Shown here piece after piece: positions 13,465-21,695 of a stretch of 25,104 bases of DNA; position 1 is the first letter of the stretch; every line of letters begins with the position of its first letter. Where the stretch lies: the NCBI GenBank assembly GCA_002398105.1, contig DHCD01000046.1, positions 29,027-54,130 on the forward strand, given 5' to 3'. A model generated the notes under the pieces. It saw only the letters and a program-made list of their open reading frames with translations, was not told the origin of the DNA and searched no databases. A program made the position numbers and the translations under genes. Source of the DNA: Syntrophomonas sp. UBA4911. Lineage in GTDB: Bacteria; Bacillota; Syntrophomonadia; Syntrophomonadales; Syntrophomonadaceae.

Positions 13465-14678
13465 ATGAATATTTAAGCGTAAGCCAGTTAAACCATTATA
13501 TAAACCGCCTCCTGGTGGGTGACGATCTGCTGCAGGACTTCTGGCTTAAGGGTGAAATATCGGGATTCAGGCTTTACCAGCAATCAGGCCATGCCTATTT
13601 TACCCTGAAGGATGAGGAGGCGGCGATAAGCTGTGTCATGTTTAAGAGCCGGGTCCGTAATTTGAAGTTTAAGCCGGAAGATGGCATGGAAATCCTTTTG
13701 CGGGGGTCGGTTGCGGTTTATGCCCGTCAGGGGAAGTACCAGCTTTATGCCGAGGAGATGCAGCCTTACGGAGTCGGAGAACTGTTTTTATATCTGGAAC
13801 AGCTGAAAAACCGGCTGGCAGCAGAAGGGTATTTTGACCTGGATAAAAAGAAGCCTATCCCGCCCCTGGTCAACCGGGTGGGAGTAGTTACCTCCCAGGA
13901 TGGTGCAGCTTTTCAGGACATTCTGCGGGTGTTGCGGCAAAGACACCGGGGAGTGGAACTGATACTGGCCCACAGTTCGGTCCAGGGAGTGGAAGCTCCG
14001 CTGGAACTGGCGGCAGCCATTCAAATGCTCAATCAGTATTCGGCGGTGGATGTGATAATTGTCGGCCGGGGCGGCGGCTCTTTTGAGGATTTGATGGCTT
14101 TTAACAGTGAAGAAGTGGTAAAAGCCATCTACGAGTCCAGTATTCCCATTATATCCGCGGTGGGGCATGAAGTCGACTACAGCCTGGCGGATTTGGCCGC
14201 CGATTTGCGGGCCGCTACTCCCACCCAGGCAGCTCAATTGGCCGTACCGGATATACATAATTTAGAGGCTGGCATCAACGATTGGCAGCAAAGACTGATG
14301 CGGGCGGCGGATAATCGGCTGAATCAGAGTGGGGAAAGGCTGGATCGGGTTATGATGCGCCGGATCTGGCGGGAGCCCGGGGTAATAGTGGATAAAAACC
14401 GGGAGAGGCTTATGGCCTTGAGCCATAAAATGTTGGATGAAGTCCAGGCAGGCTGGAAATTAAAAGAGCATCAGTTTTCCATGGGAGTTACGGCTCTGGA
14501 TAAACTCAGCCCCTTAAAAGTGTTGAGCCGGGGTTATGCTGTGGTTCGCCGCGGAGACCGGGTGATCCATATGGTGGCAGAGGTTGAGCCGGGCGAAGAG
14601 ATACAGATAGATTTATCCGATGGTGTGATTAATGCTGCCGTAAAAGACAGGGAGAGGGTGAACCGGTGGGAGAGATGA
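13461..14678 (+). CDS. xseA: Exodeoxyribonuclease VII large subunit
   Basis: A 405-residue large subunit of exonuclease VII, which degrades single-stranded DNA to oligonucleotides from both ends. An N-terminal OB-fold DNA-binding domain (about 1-100: LSVSQLNHYINRLL at 4-17, WLKGEISGF and ISCVMFKSR) precedes the catalytic domain. That domain holds PPLVNRVGVVTSQDGAAFQDIL, GRGGGSFEDLMAFNSE, SAVGHEVDYSLADLAADLRA and ATPTQAAQLAVPD, all visible in outline at about 130-265. A long coiled-coil region comes next, and a small C-terminal domain (LKVLSRGYAVV) ends the protein. The ATG overlaps the folD stop and its own stop overlaps xseB, so the three are coupled. Confidence 0.96.
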   Translation: MNEYLSVSQLNHYINRLLVGDDLLQDFWLKGEISGFRLYQQSGHAYFTLKDEEAAISCVMFKSRVRNLKFKPEDGMEILLRGSVAVYARQGKYQLYAEEMQPYGVGELFLYLEQLKNRLAAEGYFDLDKKKPIPPLVNRVGVVTSQDGAAFQDILRVLRQRHRGVELILAHSSVQGVEAPLELAAAIQMLNQYSAVDVIIVGRGGGSFEDLMAFNSEEVVKAIYESSIPIISAVGHEVDYSLADLAADLRAATPTQAAQLAVPDIHNLEAGINDWQQRLMRAADNRLNQSGERLDRVMMRRIWREPGVIVDKNRERLMALSHKMLDEVQAGWKLKEHQFSMGVTALDKLSPLKVLSRGYAVVRRGDRVIHMVAEVEPGEEIQIDLSDGVINAAVKDRERVNRWER

Positions 14679-14884
14679 AGTTCGAAGATGCCCTGAAGAC
14701 ATTGGAAGATATAGTGGAGAAACTGGAATCGGGCAGCCTGGAGCTGGAAGAATCCATCCGGCTGTTTGAGCAGGGAGTTAAGCTGTCCCTCTATTGCCAG
14801 CAGCAGCTGCAGCAGGCGGAAGGTAAAATCCAGCGTCTGGTTAAGAATCTTAACGGCGAGCTGGAATTGTTGGATCTGGAATAG
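14666..14884 (+). CDS. xseB: Exodeoxyribonuclease VII small subunit
   Basis: The 72-residue helical partner of XseA, several copies of which coat the large subunit's coiled coil. The family pattern is FEDALKTLEDIVEKLESGSLELEESIRLFEQG in outline, at about residues 6-37. GTG at 14666 is taken as the start because GGGAGAGGG lies 7 bases upstream. The ATG at 14675, giving three fewer residues, is possible but has a ribosome site too close. It overlaps the end of xseA by 13 bases and is followed 18 bases later by ispA. Confidence 0.94.
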   Translation: MGEMKFEDALKTLEDIVEKLESGSLELEESIRLFEQGVKLSLYCQQQLQQAEGKIQRLVKNLNGELELLDLE

Positions 14885-14902
14885 CCCGGAAAGGAGAATT
14901 CA

Positions 14903-15808
14903 ATGGATTTCGATTTCCCAGAATTCAAGCAGGAATTGGAGAAGCGCAAGCACTATATAGATAACTGCCTTAAGCAGTATCTTACCCGGAAGGATGCTTA
15001 TCCCCCGGTTATCCATGAAGCCATGCATTATGCGGTATTTAACGGGGGCAAAAGGCTGCGCCCGATCATGGTGCTGGAAGGGGCCGGGCTGGCGGGAGGC
15101 AATCAGGACAATGCCGTTTCCATTGCCTGTGCCCTGGAAATGATACATTCCTATTCCCTGGTTCATGATGATCTGCCGGCTATGGATAATGATGAGCTGC
15201 GCCGGGGCAAGCCTACCTGTCACATAGTATTTGGGGAAGCCAACGCCATCTTGACCGGGGACGCCCTGTTAACCGGAGCATTTGCGGTAATGACGGAAGC
15301 GGCTGAACTGCCGGAAGTAAAGTTGATCAATCTGATCCGGGTAATCAGGGAAGTGGCAGATTCCGCCGGCAGTCAGGGAATGGTTGGGGGACAGGTGATC
15401 GACCTTGAGTCGGAAGACAAAAACATTGATTATGAAACCTTAAAAACTTTGCATAGCCTGAAAACCGGGAAACTGTTTCAAGCTGCTTTGAGATCCGGGG
15501 CGCTGATAGGTGATATAAATCAGGAAGGGTTGACGGCCATAGACGAATATGCCAGGAATTTCGGACTGGCTTTTCAGATAACCGATGATATACTGGACAT
15601 AAACGGAAACCAGGCATTGCTGGGCAAACCCACCGGCAGTGATGCCAAGAATGGCAAGACTACTTATCCCGGTCTGTTGGGATTGGAAAAATCCCGGGAA
15701 ATGGCGGAGAATTGTGTCGCCGCCTGCATTCGCAGCCTGGAAAAATTCGGTAAGGAAGCAGATTTTCTGCGCCAACTGGCCTGTTTTACTCTGATCCGCA
15801 AAAACTGA
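14903..15808 (+). CDS. ispA: Farnesyl diphosphate synthase (polyprenyl synthetase family)
   Basis: A short-chain trans-prenyltransferase of 301 residues. It condenses DMAPP/GPP with IPP to make farnesyl diphosphate, feeding undecaprenyl phosphate and quinone synthesis. The first aspartate-rich motif DDLPAMDND (89-97) and the second DDILD (228-232), which bind diphosphate through Mg2+, are intact. GGKRLRP (48-54), RRGKPTCH (100-107) and GGQVIDLESE (162-171) are also present. The ATG has AAAGGAG about 7 bases before it. The next isoprenoid gene, dxs, is separated from it only by OLE RNA and oapA. Confidence 0.95.
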   Translation: MDFDFPEFKQELEKRKHYIDNCLKQYLTRKDAYPPVIHEAMHYAVFNGGKRLRPIMVLEGAGLAGGNQDNAVSIACALEMIHSYSLVHDDLPAMDNDELRRGKPTCHIVFGEANAILTGDALLTGAFAVMTEAAELPEVKLINLIRVIREVADSAGSQGMVGGQVIDLESEDKNIDYETLKTLHSLKTGKLFQAALRSGALIGDINQEGLTAIDEYARNFGLAFQITDDILDINGNQALLGKPTGSDAKNGKTTYPGLLGLEKSREMAENCVAACIRSLEKFGKEADFLRQLACFTLIRKN

Positions 15809-15837
15809 CCGGCAGGTCTGGCGGGGTCAATCGCAGC

Positions 15838-15867
15838 TAGATAGAAAAGTATCTGCTGTGATATAAT
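15838..15867 (+). promoter_or_regulatory. Extended -10 promoter upstream of OLE RNA
   Basis: TGATATAAT (15859-15867) is a perfect extended -10, preceded at 18 bases by a weak -35 (TAGATA, 15838-15843). A second TATAAT overlaps at 15867-15872. Start near 15875 would put the RNA 5' end about 10 bases before the closing stem at 15886. It could drive OLE RNA separately from the ispA transcript. Confidence 0.65.
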
Positions 15868-15885
15868 ATAATATTGATAAACGAT

Positions 15886-16450
15886 CTGGCAAAAGGTTGC
15901 AGTATTCTAGTCAACCCTATCAGTTTTGAGAACGGGCCTAAAAATCCGTTAAGGGCACAACGATGAAGCTTCTGGTTTTGGCTTGTGACGCCCAGTCAGG
16001 GGTCATTGCTGGGAGTTAAGGGCAGGGGGGCAATCCGCAACGGCATGCGGGCATGACCCTCTTGTTCGTGGAGGCATATTACGGTGGTAATATGAAAACC
16101 TGCATTTGGTAGAAGCTGGGTGCAGCGTAGCCTGCCTTGAGTGGTGGCGGCGAATGGGTGCAGAAGGATGCTCAGATCCCGGCCAGGATTGGGGCATCTG
16201 CTCTGAAACCGTTATTGCAAAAGAGGCTAGAAATTGATGTGGGTTGCAGAGGAAAACTCCTAGACTGTGTGCCTGGCACAATTTGACGAGGATTAAAGTG
16301 CGTACTAAGTGGTAATCCAGTCCCATCCCCGGTAACGAGGTGGAGCAGGCGTAAAGGGAAACCGCCCTTTTGGCAACAATCGGGTGACCTGCTGGGAAAA
16401 CCTGCTGGACCTAAGTCGCAGCGTTTACTCGACAAATAACCTTTTGCCAG
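15886..16450 (+). ncRNA. ole: OLE RNA (ornate, large, extremophilic)
   Basis: A 565-base untranslated stretch between ispA and oapA. Its ends are perfectly complementary over 13 bases: CTGGCAAAAGGTT (15886-15898) with AACCTTTTGCCAG (16438-16450). Internal hairpins are easy to find, for example CATATTA/TAATATG (16075-16081 with 16088-16094), CCGCA/TGCGG (16035-16039 with 16046-16050) and AACGG/CCGTT (15931-15935 with 15946-15950). Size of about 600 nt, the ispA-OLE-oapA-dxs order and the downstream membrane partner match OLE RNA. That RNA is known from Bacillota, mostly extremophiles and anaerobes. In B. halodurans it binds OapA at the membrane and supports tolerance to ethanol and cold stress and magnesium balance. 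I identified it by context and ends, not by covariance search. No convincing coding frame fills it. Confidence 0.88.
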
Positions 16451-16531
16451 TATACTTATTGATTTTCCCCTGGCGGCAGTGGGACCGAAGCATGCTGGTA
16501 CCGGGGGTATCCGGGAGATATAGCGCAATTG

Positions 16532-17101
16532 ATGGGCTATGTTAAAAAGGGTAACTTAATATCGGGATCTATAGTAGCCTTTTTCACATTTTTTATTGCC
16601 CTGCTGGTAAGCCTGGGGTCAGAAGCCTTGGTCCGGGCGGTGAACAGTGTGATTGTGGCTATTATTCTATTGGGTATTATTATTTTCCTGGGGATATTTT
16701 TTGATATTATAGGAACTGCTGCCACTGCAGCTATTTTGCCGCCTTTTAATGCCAGGGCGGCAAAAAAAGTATTTGGCGCATGGCAGGCGGTAAAGATTAT
16801 TCGCAATAATGATATCGTAGCTAATTTCTGCAATGATGTGGTAGGGGATATTGCCGGTACCCTCAGTGGAGCTATTGGGGCCGGAATAGTAGTCAGCCTC
16901 AGCTCTCGTCTGGAATTTGTGGATTTGATTCTGGGCGGTTCGGTGATGACCAGCCTTATTGCCGCTCTTACCGTGGGAGGCAAAGCGGTGGGCAAGAGTG
17001 TTGCGGTCAACCACGCCAATAGGATCATCTTTCGCGTAGCTGTTGTTATGGCATGGTGGGAGGGTGTAAGCGGTATGGAAGTGTTAAAAAATAGAAGGTG
17101 A
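16532..17101 (+). CDS. oapA: OLE-associated protein OapA, membrane protein
   Basis: A 189-residue (about 21 kDa) membrane protein directly after OLE RNA. Hydrophobic segments lie at about 9-28, 37-60, 104-123 and 131-150. The stretch FFDIIGTAATAAILPPFNARAAKKVFGA (about 56-83) and CNDVVGDIAGTLSGAIGAGIVVSL (about 100-123), both given here as landmarks in outline, fit my memory of the OapA family. The first resembles CNNM/CorC-type magnesium transporter membrane domains. OapA holds OLE RNA at the cell membrane. The ATG at 16532 is chosen; TTG at 16529 is in frame and closer to GGGAG (16513-16517), so the start is uncertain by one codon. Its TGA overlaps a GTG for dxs by two bases, although the dxs ATG six bases on is preferred. 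Confidence 0.85.
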   Translation: MGYVKKGNLISGSIVAFFTFFIALLVSLGSEALVRAVNSVIVAIILLGIIIFLGIFFDIIGTAATAAILPPFNARAAKKVFGAWQAVKIIRNNDIVANFCNDVVGDIAGTLSGAIGAGIVVSLSSRLEFVDLILGGSVMTSLIAALTVGGKAVGKSVAVNHANRIIFRVAVVMAWWEGVSGMEVLKNRR

Positions 17102-17106
17102 ATTTT

Positions 17107-19023
17107 ATGTACAAAATATTAGAATCAATAAGCTCGCCTGATGATGTAAAAAGACTTAATATAAGCAAGATGAATGAATTAGCCGAAGATATAAGAGAGA
17201 TGCTGATTAACAGTGTTTCCCGCTGCGGCGGACATCTGGCGGCTAACCTGGGAGTGGTGGAGACCACTATAGCGCTCCATTATGTCTTTCATACCCCCGA
17301 AGATAAAATAATATGGGATGTGGGACACCAGAGTTATGTGCACAAGATTCTTACCGGGCGCTGGCAGGAGATGGGTTCGCTGCGTCAATTCGGAGGATTG
17401 AGCGGTTTCCCTAAAACTGAGGAATCGCCCCATGATGCCTTCAACACCGGCCACAGCAGCACCTCAATTTCGGCTGCGCTGGGTATGGCGCTGGCCCGTG
17501 ATATCAGGGGAGAGCGGCATTCGGTGGTAGCCGTTATCGGGGACGGAGCCCTTACCGGAGGAATGGCCTTCGAGGCTCTGAATCATGCCGGACATGAGGC
17601 CCGGGACCTGATTGTGGTTCTTAATGACAATGAAATGTCGATTTCCCGCAATGTTGGCGCTATGTCCGCCTATCTTAACCGACTTCGCACCGACCCCTCC
17701 TATTCCCGGAAAAAGGAAGAAATAGAATCCGCCCTGAATAGAATACCGGCTATTGGGCCCAATATTGCCAGGGCGGCAGGTAAATTTAAGGACATGGTCA
17801 AGTATGTTATGGTCCCCGGCATACTCTTTGAAGAATTGGGCTTTACTTATATCGGACCGGTGAACGGGCATAATCTGGAAGAGCTGATCACGGTCCTGAC
17901 CAATGTACGCAAAATGAAAGGACCGGTGCTGGTCCATACCATTACCCAGAAGGGGCGCGGCTATGAGCCGGCTTTGAATGATCCGGGCCGGTTTCACGGT
18001 ATCGGACCCTTTGATATAAATACCGGCAAGCAGCGTCCCCGGACCCTCAAGACCTATACCGAGGTTTTCGGCGACTTTATGCTGCAGCGGGCCGGAGAAG
18101 ATGATCGGGTGGTAGCGATTACGGCGGCTATGGCCAGCGGTACCGGCCTGGTTGAATTCGCTCATCATTATCCCGACCGATTTTTTGATGTAGGGATATG
18201 TGAACAGCATGCGGTGACCCTGGCGGCAGGTTTGGCCCGGGGTGGACTGAGGCCGGTGGTGGCTGTTTACTCTACCTTCTTGCAGCGGGCTTATGACCAG
18301 ATCATCCATGACGTGGCTATGCAGAAACTACCGGTTATTTTTGCGGTGGACCGGGCCGGGCTGGTAGGTGAGGACGGACCCACCCATCATGGGGTATTCG
18401 ATTTATCTTATTTACGCAGTATCCCTAACTTGACGGTTATGGTTCCGGCCAATGAATTGGAACTGAGGAATATGCTGCACACGGCCCTTGCTATCGACGG
18501 ACCGGTGGCTATAAGATACCCGCGCGGGGCGGGGGAAGGGCTGCCGCTTGATGAGCCTCTGCAATTGCTGGAGCTGGGACAGGCTCGGATAGTGGAGGAA
18601 GGCAATGATATTGCTATTATCGGAATCGGCCGTGGAGTGGGTATAGGCGCGGCGGTCAGGCAGCTCCTGACTGCAAAGGGGATCAGCACCGGATTGATTG
18701 ATGCCCGCTTTGCCAAGCCGCTGGACAGCAAACTTATTTGTCAGACCGCCCGCCGGTGTCAGCGGCTGGTATCTATTGAGGACAATTGCCGGGCTGGAGG
18801 ATTCGGCAGTGCCTTACTGGAACTGCTGGAAGACCATGGAGTCAAAGCCGAGGTGCTCCGGATCGGTATTCCGGATGAATTTGTCGAGCAGGGTAAGATT
18901 GAACAGCTGCTGGAGTTTCTGAATATGGACCCCGAGTCCATAGCCGAGAGTATTATCACCCGGTGGCCCGGATTATTGACCAGCAACAGGACATGGGGGT
19001 TAATTCATTTTGGCAAAAACTAG
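17107..19023 (+). CDS. dxs: 1-deoxy-D-xylulose-5-phosphate synthase
   Basis: A thiamine diphosphate enzyme of 638 residues (family about 620-640). It condenses pyruvate with glyceraldehyde 3-phosphate as the first step of the MEP isoprenoid pathway. Landmarks: WDVGHQSYVHKILTGR (70-85), GDGALTGGMAFEALNHAG (145-162), NDNEMSIS (173-180) for cofactor and metal binding, CEQHAV with the catalytic Glu near 370, and DRAGLVGEDGPTHHGVFDL in the transketolase-like second half. The ATG at 17107 is preferred over GTG at 17098 because AGAAGG lies 8 bases upstream of it. It follows oapA by five bases and overlaps tlyA by 14 bases, so OLE, OapA, Dxs and the rRNA methylase are probably one transcript. Confidence 0.97.
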   Translation: MYKILESISSPDDVKRLNISKMNELAEDIREMLINSVSRCGGHLAANLGVVETTIALHYVFHTPEDKIIWDVGHQSYVHKILTGRWQEMGSLRQFGGLSGFPKTEESPHDAFNTGHSSTSISAALGMALARDIRGERHSVVAVIGDGALTGGMAFEALNHAGHEARDLIVVLNDNEMSISRNVGAMSAYLNRLRTDPSYSRKKEEIESALNRIPAIGPNIARAAGKFKDMVKYVMVPGILFEELGFTYIGPVNGHNLEELITVLTNVRKMKGPVLVHTITQKGRGYEPALNDPGRFHGIGPFDINTGKQRPRTLKTYTEVFGDFMLQRAGEDDRVVAITAAMASGTGLVEFAHHYPDRFFDVGICEQHAVTLAAGLARGGLRPVVAVYSTFLQRAYDQIIHDVAMQKLPVIFAVDRAGLVGEDGPTHHGVFDLSYLRSIPNLTVMVPANELELRNMLHTALAIDGPVAIRYPRGAGEGLPLDEPLQLLELGQARIVEEGNDIAIIGIGRGVGIGAAVRQLLTAKGISTGLIDARFAKPLDSKLICQTARRCQRLVSIEDNCRAGGFGSALLELLEDHGVKAEVLRIGIPDEFVEQGKIEQLLEFLNMDPESIAESIITRWPGLLTSNRTWGLIHFGKN

Positions 19024-19828
19024 GTTGGACCAACTGCTGCTGGCCCGGGGCATGGCTCCCAGCCGGGAAAAAGCCCGGGCGATTATACTGGCCGGCGAGG
19101 TAAAAGTAAACGGTTTGCGGGTTGACAAGCCTGGAGCCGGATTCCCTGACGAAGTCGAAATTATCGTGGAGAGCAGCAGTCCCAGATATGTCAGCCGGGG
19201 CGGTTTGAAACTGGAAAAGGCGATAAGGGAATTTGCCCTGGATTTAAAGGATAAAACCGTGCTTGATGTAGGCGCGTCTACCGGAGGATATACCGACTGT
19301 GCATTGCAGCACGGCGCCCGACGGGTTTTTGCCGTAGATGTGGGTTATGGACAACTGGATTGGACTCTGCGCAATGACTCCCGGGTGGTCTGTATGGAAA
19401 AAACCAATATCCGCTATTTAAAGCCGGAACAGTTAGGTCAGCAAGTTGATATTATAACGGTGGATGTATCTTTTATTTCCACGGCCCTGGTTTTTCCTGT
19501 AATAAAGGATATGCTGACCGCGGCGGGGAGTATCATAAGCCTTATAAAACCCCAGTTTGAAGCCGGCAGGAATAAAGTGGGCAAAAAAGGAGTGGTACGG
19601 GACCGGGTCGTACACCGCGAGGTACTGCTCCGTTGCATCGCCGCTGCCGCCGGGGAGAACCTCAATTGTGCGGGGATAACTTATTCTCCCATAACCGGGC
19701 CCCAGGGGAATATTGAGTTTTTTATTCATCTCAGGAAAGAAATAGTTTCTCCGGAAATTGATATTGATAAAGCGGTGGCGGCGGTAGTTGATGAAGCCCA
19801 CCAACAGTTGGGAGGCAAAGGCAGTTGA
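19010..19828 (+). CDS. tlyA: TlyA-type rRNA 2'-O-methyltransferase
   Basis: 272 residues, with an N-terminal S4 RNA-binding domain (about 1-65: RLDQLLLARGMAPSREKARAII in outline, GEVKVNG) and an FtsJ-like SAM methylase domain (VLDVGASTGGYTDCAL at about 84-99, AVDVGYGQ, ITVDVSFIS, LIKPQFEAGR). TlyA methylates 16S and 23S rRNA cytidines in mycobacteria; the clostridial/Bacillus protein (YqxC) is assumed to be similar. Older names call it a hemolysin, which is not supported by anything here. Translation begins at TTG (19010) within the end of dxs. The stop overlaps nadK by four bases. Confidence 0.92.
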   Translation: MAKTRLDQLLLARGMAPSREKARAIILAGEVKVNGLRVDKPGAGFPDEVEIIVESSSPRYVSRGGLKLEKAIREFALDLKDKTVLDVGASTGGYTDCALQHGARRVFAVDVGYGQLDWTLRNDSRVVCMEKTNIRYLKPEQLGQQVDIITVDVSFISTALVFPVIKDMLTAAGSIISLIKPQFEAGRNKVGKKGVVRDRVVHREVLLRCIAAAAGENLNCAGITYSPITGPQGNIEFFIHLRKEIVSPEIDIDKAVAAVVDEAHQQLGGKGS

Positions 19829-20634
19829 AGATCCTTCTGGTAAATAACCGCTATAAAGAACCTACGGTGGAGATGGCGCGAAGGCTGGCCGGTAAACTGA
19901 AAGCCTTGAATATTGAGGTGGAAATAGAAGGAGAGAGCCCGGGCGGGGAGCAGGATCTGATCATAGTGCTGGGCGGTGACGGAACTATATTAAGAACAGC
20001 CAGGGATTATGCCTCCCGGAATCTGCCGGTGCTGGGGGTTAATATGGGGACCGTAGGCTTCCTCAGCAATATAGAAGCACAGGAGCTGGATTACTATCTG
20101 GAACGTCTGGTGAGCGGGGATTATGCTATTGATGAACGGATGCTGCTCAATATAGATTTATATGAAAAAGACCAAATAGCGGAAAAGTTCTACTGCCTTA
20201 ATGAACTGGTGGTCAGGGCCGCTGCTCCGCGTATGGTCAGTTTCAATCTGGCGGTTGACGGTCAGAAATTAGGGGAATACCGGGGGGATGGCTTAATAAT
20301 CGCTTCTCCCACCGGTTCAACGGCTTATTCGCTCTCCGCTGGGGGACCGATCTGCGATCCGGAGATGGATGCCTTTATAATAACTCCTATTGCGCCTCAT
20401 TTTATCTGTCAAAGGCCAATGGCCCTGTCATCCCGGAGAATGCTGGAACTTACTCCCCTGGACTGTCAGGATGCGATTATCTGTATAGACGGACAAATCA
20501 GGCGCGACTTTAAAGCGCTGAATGCTATAAAAATCAGCCGGGCGGAATTCAAGTTGAATCTGGTCGATCTCAAAGGGGCCGGCTTCTTCAATAATATGGG
20601 AAACAGATTGCAGCGGACGGAAGGGATATGGTAA
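19825..20634 (+). CDS. nadK: NAD kinase
   Basis: A 269-residue NAD kinase, which phosphorylates NAD to NADP with ATP or polyphosphate. The diagnostic GGDGT is at residues 50-54, followed by GVNMGTVGFLS (about 72-82) and PTGSTAYSLSAGGPI (about 164-178), all intact. It starts with TTG at 19825, overlapping the tlyA stop (TTGA), with GGGAGG 8 bases upstream. In B. subtilis the yqxC-ahrC interval has no NAD kinase, but in many clostridia it sits here. Its stop is 11 bases before the mnmM ATG. Confidence 0.96.
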   Translation: MKILLVNNRYKEPTVEMARRLAGKLKALNIEVEIEGESPGGEQDLIIVLGGDGTILRTARDYASRNLPVLGVNMGTVGFLSNIEAQELDYYLERLVSGDYAIDERMLLNIDLYEKDQIAEKFYCLNELVVRAAAPRMVSFNLAVDGQKLGEYRGDGLIIASPTGSTAYSLSAGGPICDPEMDAFIITPIAPHFICQRPMALSSRRMLELTPLDCQDAIICIDGQIRRDFKALNAIKISRAEFKLNLVDLKGAGFFNNMGNRLQRTEGIW

Positions 20635-20645
20635 GGAGTGGGGGA

Positions 20646-21218
20646 ATGTTGGGCAATGCGGTATTGATTTCCCACCAGATAATGGCCCGGGTGATACAGC
20701 CGGGAGATACGGTTATTGACGCCACCTGCGGGCGGGGAAAGGATACCCTGTTCCTGGCTCAACTGGTAGGTCCCCGGGGCCGGGTATATGCCTTTGATAT
20801 TCAGAATGAAGCCATTGCAAGTACCCGGGAACTGCTGGACCGCAATAAATGCTTAAATCAGGTGGTGCTGATAAACGCTGATCACAGCAGGATGACTGAC
20901 TATATCGAAGACCATCCCTCTGCTTGCATGTTTAATCTGGGCTATCTTCCCGGAGGCGATCACAGCCTGACAACCGGAAGCAAGGATACCCGGCAGGCCT
21001 TGTCTGCCGGCATGAGTATCCTTAAACCGGGAGGGATAATCAGTCTGGTTTTTTATCCGGGTCATCCCGGCGGGCAGGAAGAAATGGAAACTATAGAGAA
21101 ATACTTGTCAGGATTACCCCAGCAGCTGTTCGAAGTGACCAAGACCAGATTTTTGAATCAGATTAATTCTCCCCCCCAGATAATATGTATAGAAAAACTG
21201 AGCGGAGGTCAGTTATGA
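20646..21218 (+). CDS. mnmM: tRNA U34 aminomethyl-methyltransferase MnmM (YtqB family)
   Basis: A 190-residue class I SAM methylase of the YtqB family (194 in B. subtilis). IDATCGRGKDTLFLA (24-38) forms the SAM loop and NLGYLPGGDH (97-106) is the hallmark catalytic segment. B. subtilis YtqB was renamed MnmM after it was shown to add the methyl group that turns nm5s2U34 into mnm5s2U34 in tRNA; transfer of that function here is by family. The ATG at 20646 is chosen because AAGGAG lies 7 bases upstream; an ATG at 20628, inside nadK, is a poorer choice. Its stop overlaps argR (ATGA). Confidence 0.88.
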   Translation: MLGNAVLISHQIMARVIQPGDTVIDATCGRGKDTLFLAQLVGPRGRVYAFDIQNEAIASTRELLDRNKCLNQVVLINADHSRMTDYIEDHPSACMFNLGYLPGGDHSLTTGSKDTRQALSAGMSILKPGGIISLVFYPGHPGGQEEMETIEKYLSGLPQQLFEVTKTRFLNQINSPPQIICIEKLSGGQL

Positions 21219-21667
21219 AAGCCAGGCGTACATTTGCCCTAGTAGATATAATAACTAACCAGCGCATCTCTACCCAGGAGGAGTTATGCGAGGCCCTCAA
21301 GCGCAGCGGCTATGATGTTACCCAGGCCACGGTATCCCGGGATATAAAAGAACTTCATCTTATCAAAATCCCGGACGAGCAGGGATACCGCTATGCTCTC
21401 CCCGACAACAGCCCTATAAAGAACTCCCGGGAACGTATGCGCAGGCTATTTCAAGATTCAGTTGTGGACATTGACTACAGTGAAAACATAGCTGTAATTA
21501 AAACCTTGCCTGGTGCAGCTCAGTCCATAGCTTCACTGATAGATTTCGCCGGTTTGGAAAATGTTCTGGGAACCGTTGCGGGAGACGACACTATATTTGT
21601 GGTAGTAAAGCCTAAAAAAGCGGTAAGCCGTGTTATAAGCTATTTCGAGGCCTTGATTAATTCCTGA
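21215..21667 (+). CDS. argR: Arginine repressor ArgR/AhrC
   Basis: A 150-residue ArgR. The N-terminal winged helix-turn-helix (about 1-70: ALVDIITNQRISTQEELCEAL in outline, then VTQATVSRDIKELHLIKI) reads DNA. The C-terminal domain (about 80-150) hexamerises and binds arginine through the LGTVAGDDTIFVV segment. It regulates arginine synthesis and breakdown genes. The ATG at 21215 has GGAGGT 6 bases upstream and overlaps the mnmM stop. No arg genes or clear ARG boxes occur in the window, so its targets are elsewhere. argR next to recN is conserved in Bacillota. Confidence 0.96.
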   Translation: MKARRTFALVDIITNQRISTQEELCEALKRSGYDVTQATVSRDIKELHLIKIPDEQGYRYALPDNSPIKNSRERMRRLFQDSVVDIDYSENIAVIKTLPGAAQSIASLIDFAGLENVLGTVAGDDTIFVVVKPKKAVSRVISYFEALINS

Positions 21668-21695
21668 TTCATTGCCTGATGATGGGAGGTAGGTC

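Noticed and set aside
16003..16528. Open frames of 107 and 118 codons on the minus strand
   Set aside because: They lie in and just after OLE RNA, have no ribosome site or recognisable protein features, and overlap each other. The RNA explains the region.
17464..18309. 281-codon minus-strand frame
   Set aside because: Fully inside dxs, no family features, no ribosome site; an effect of codon use in dxs.
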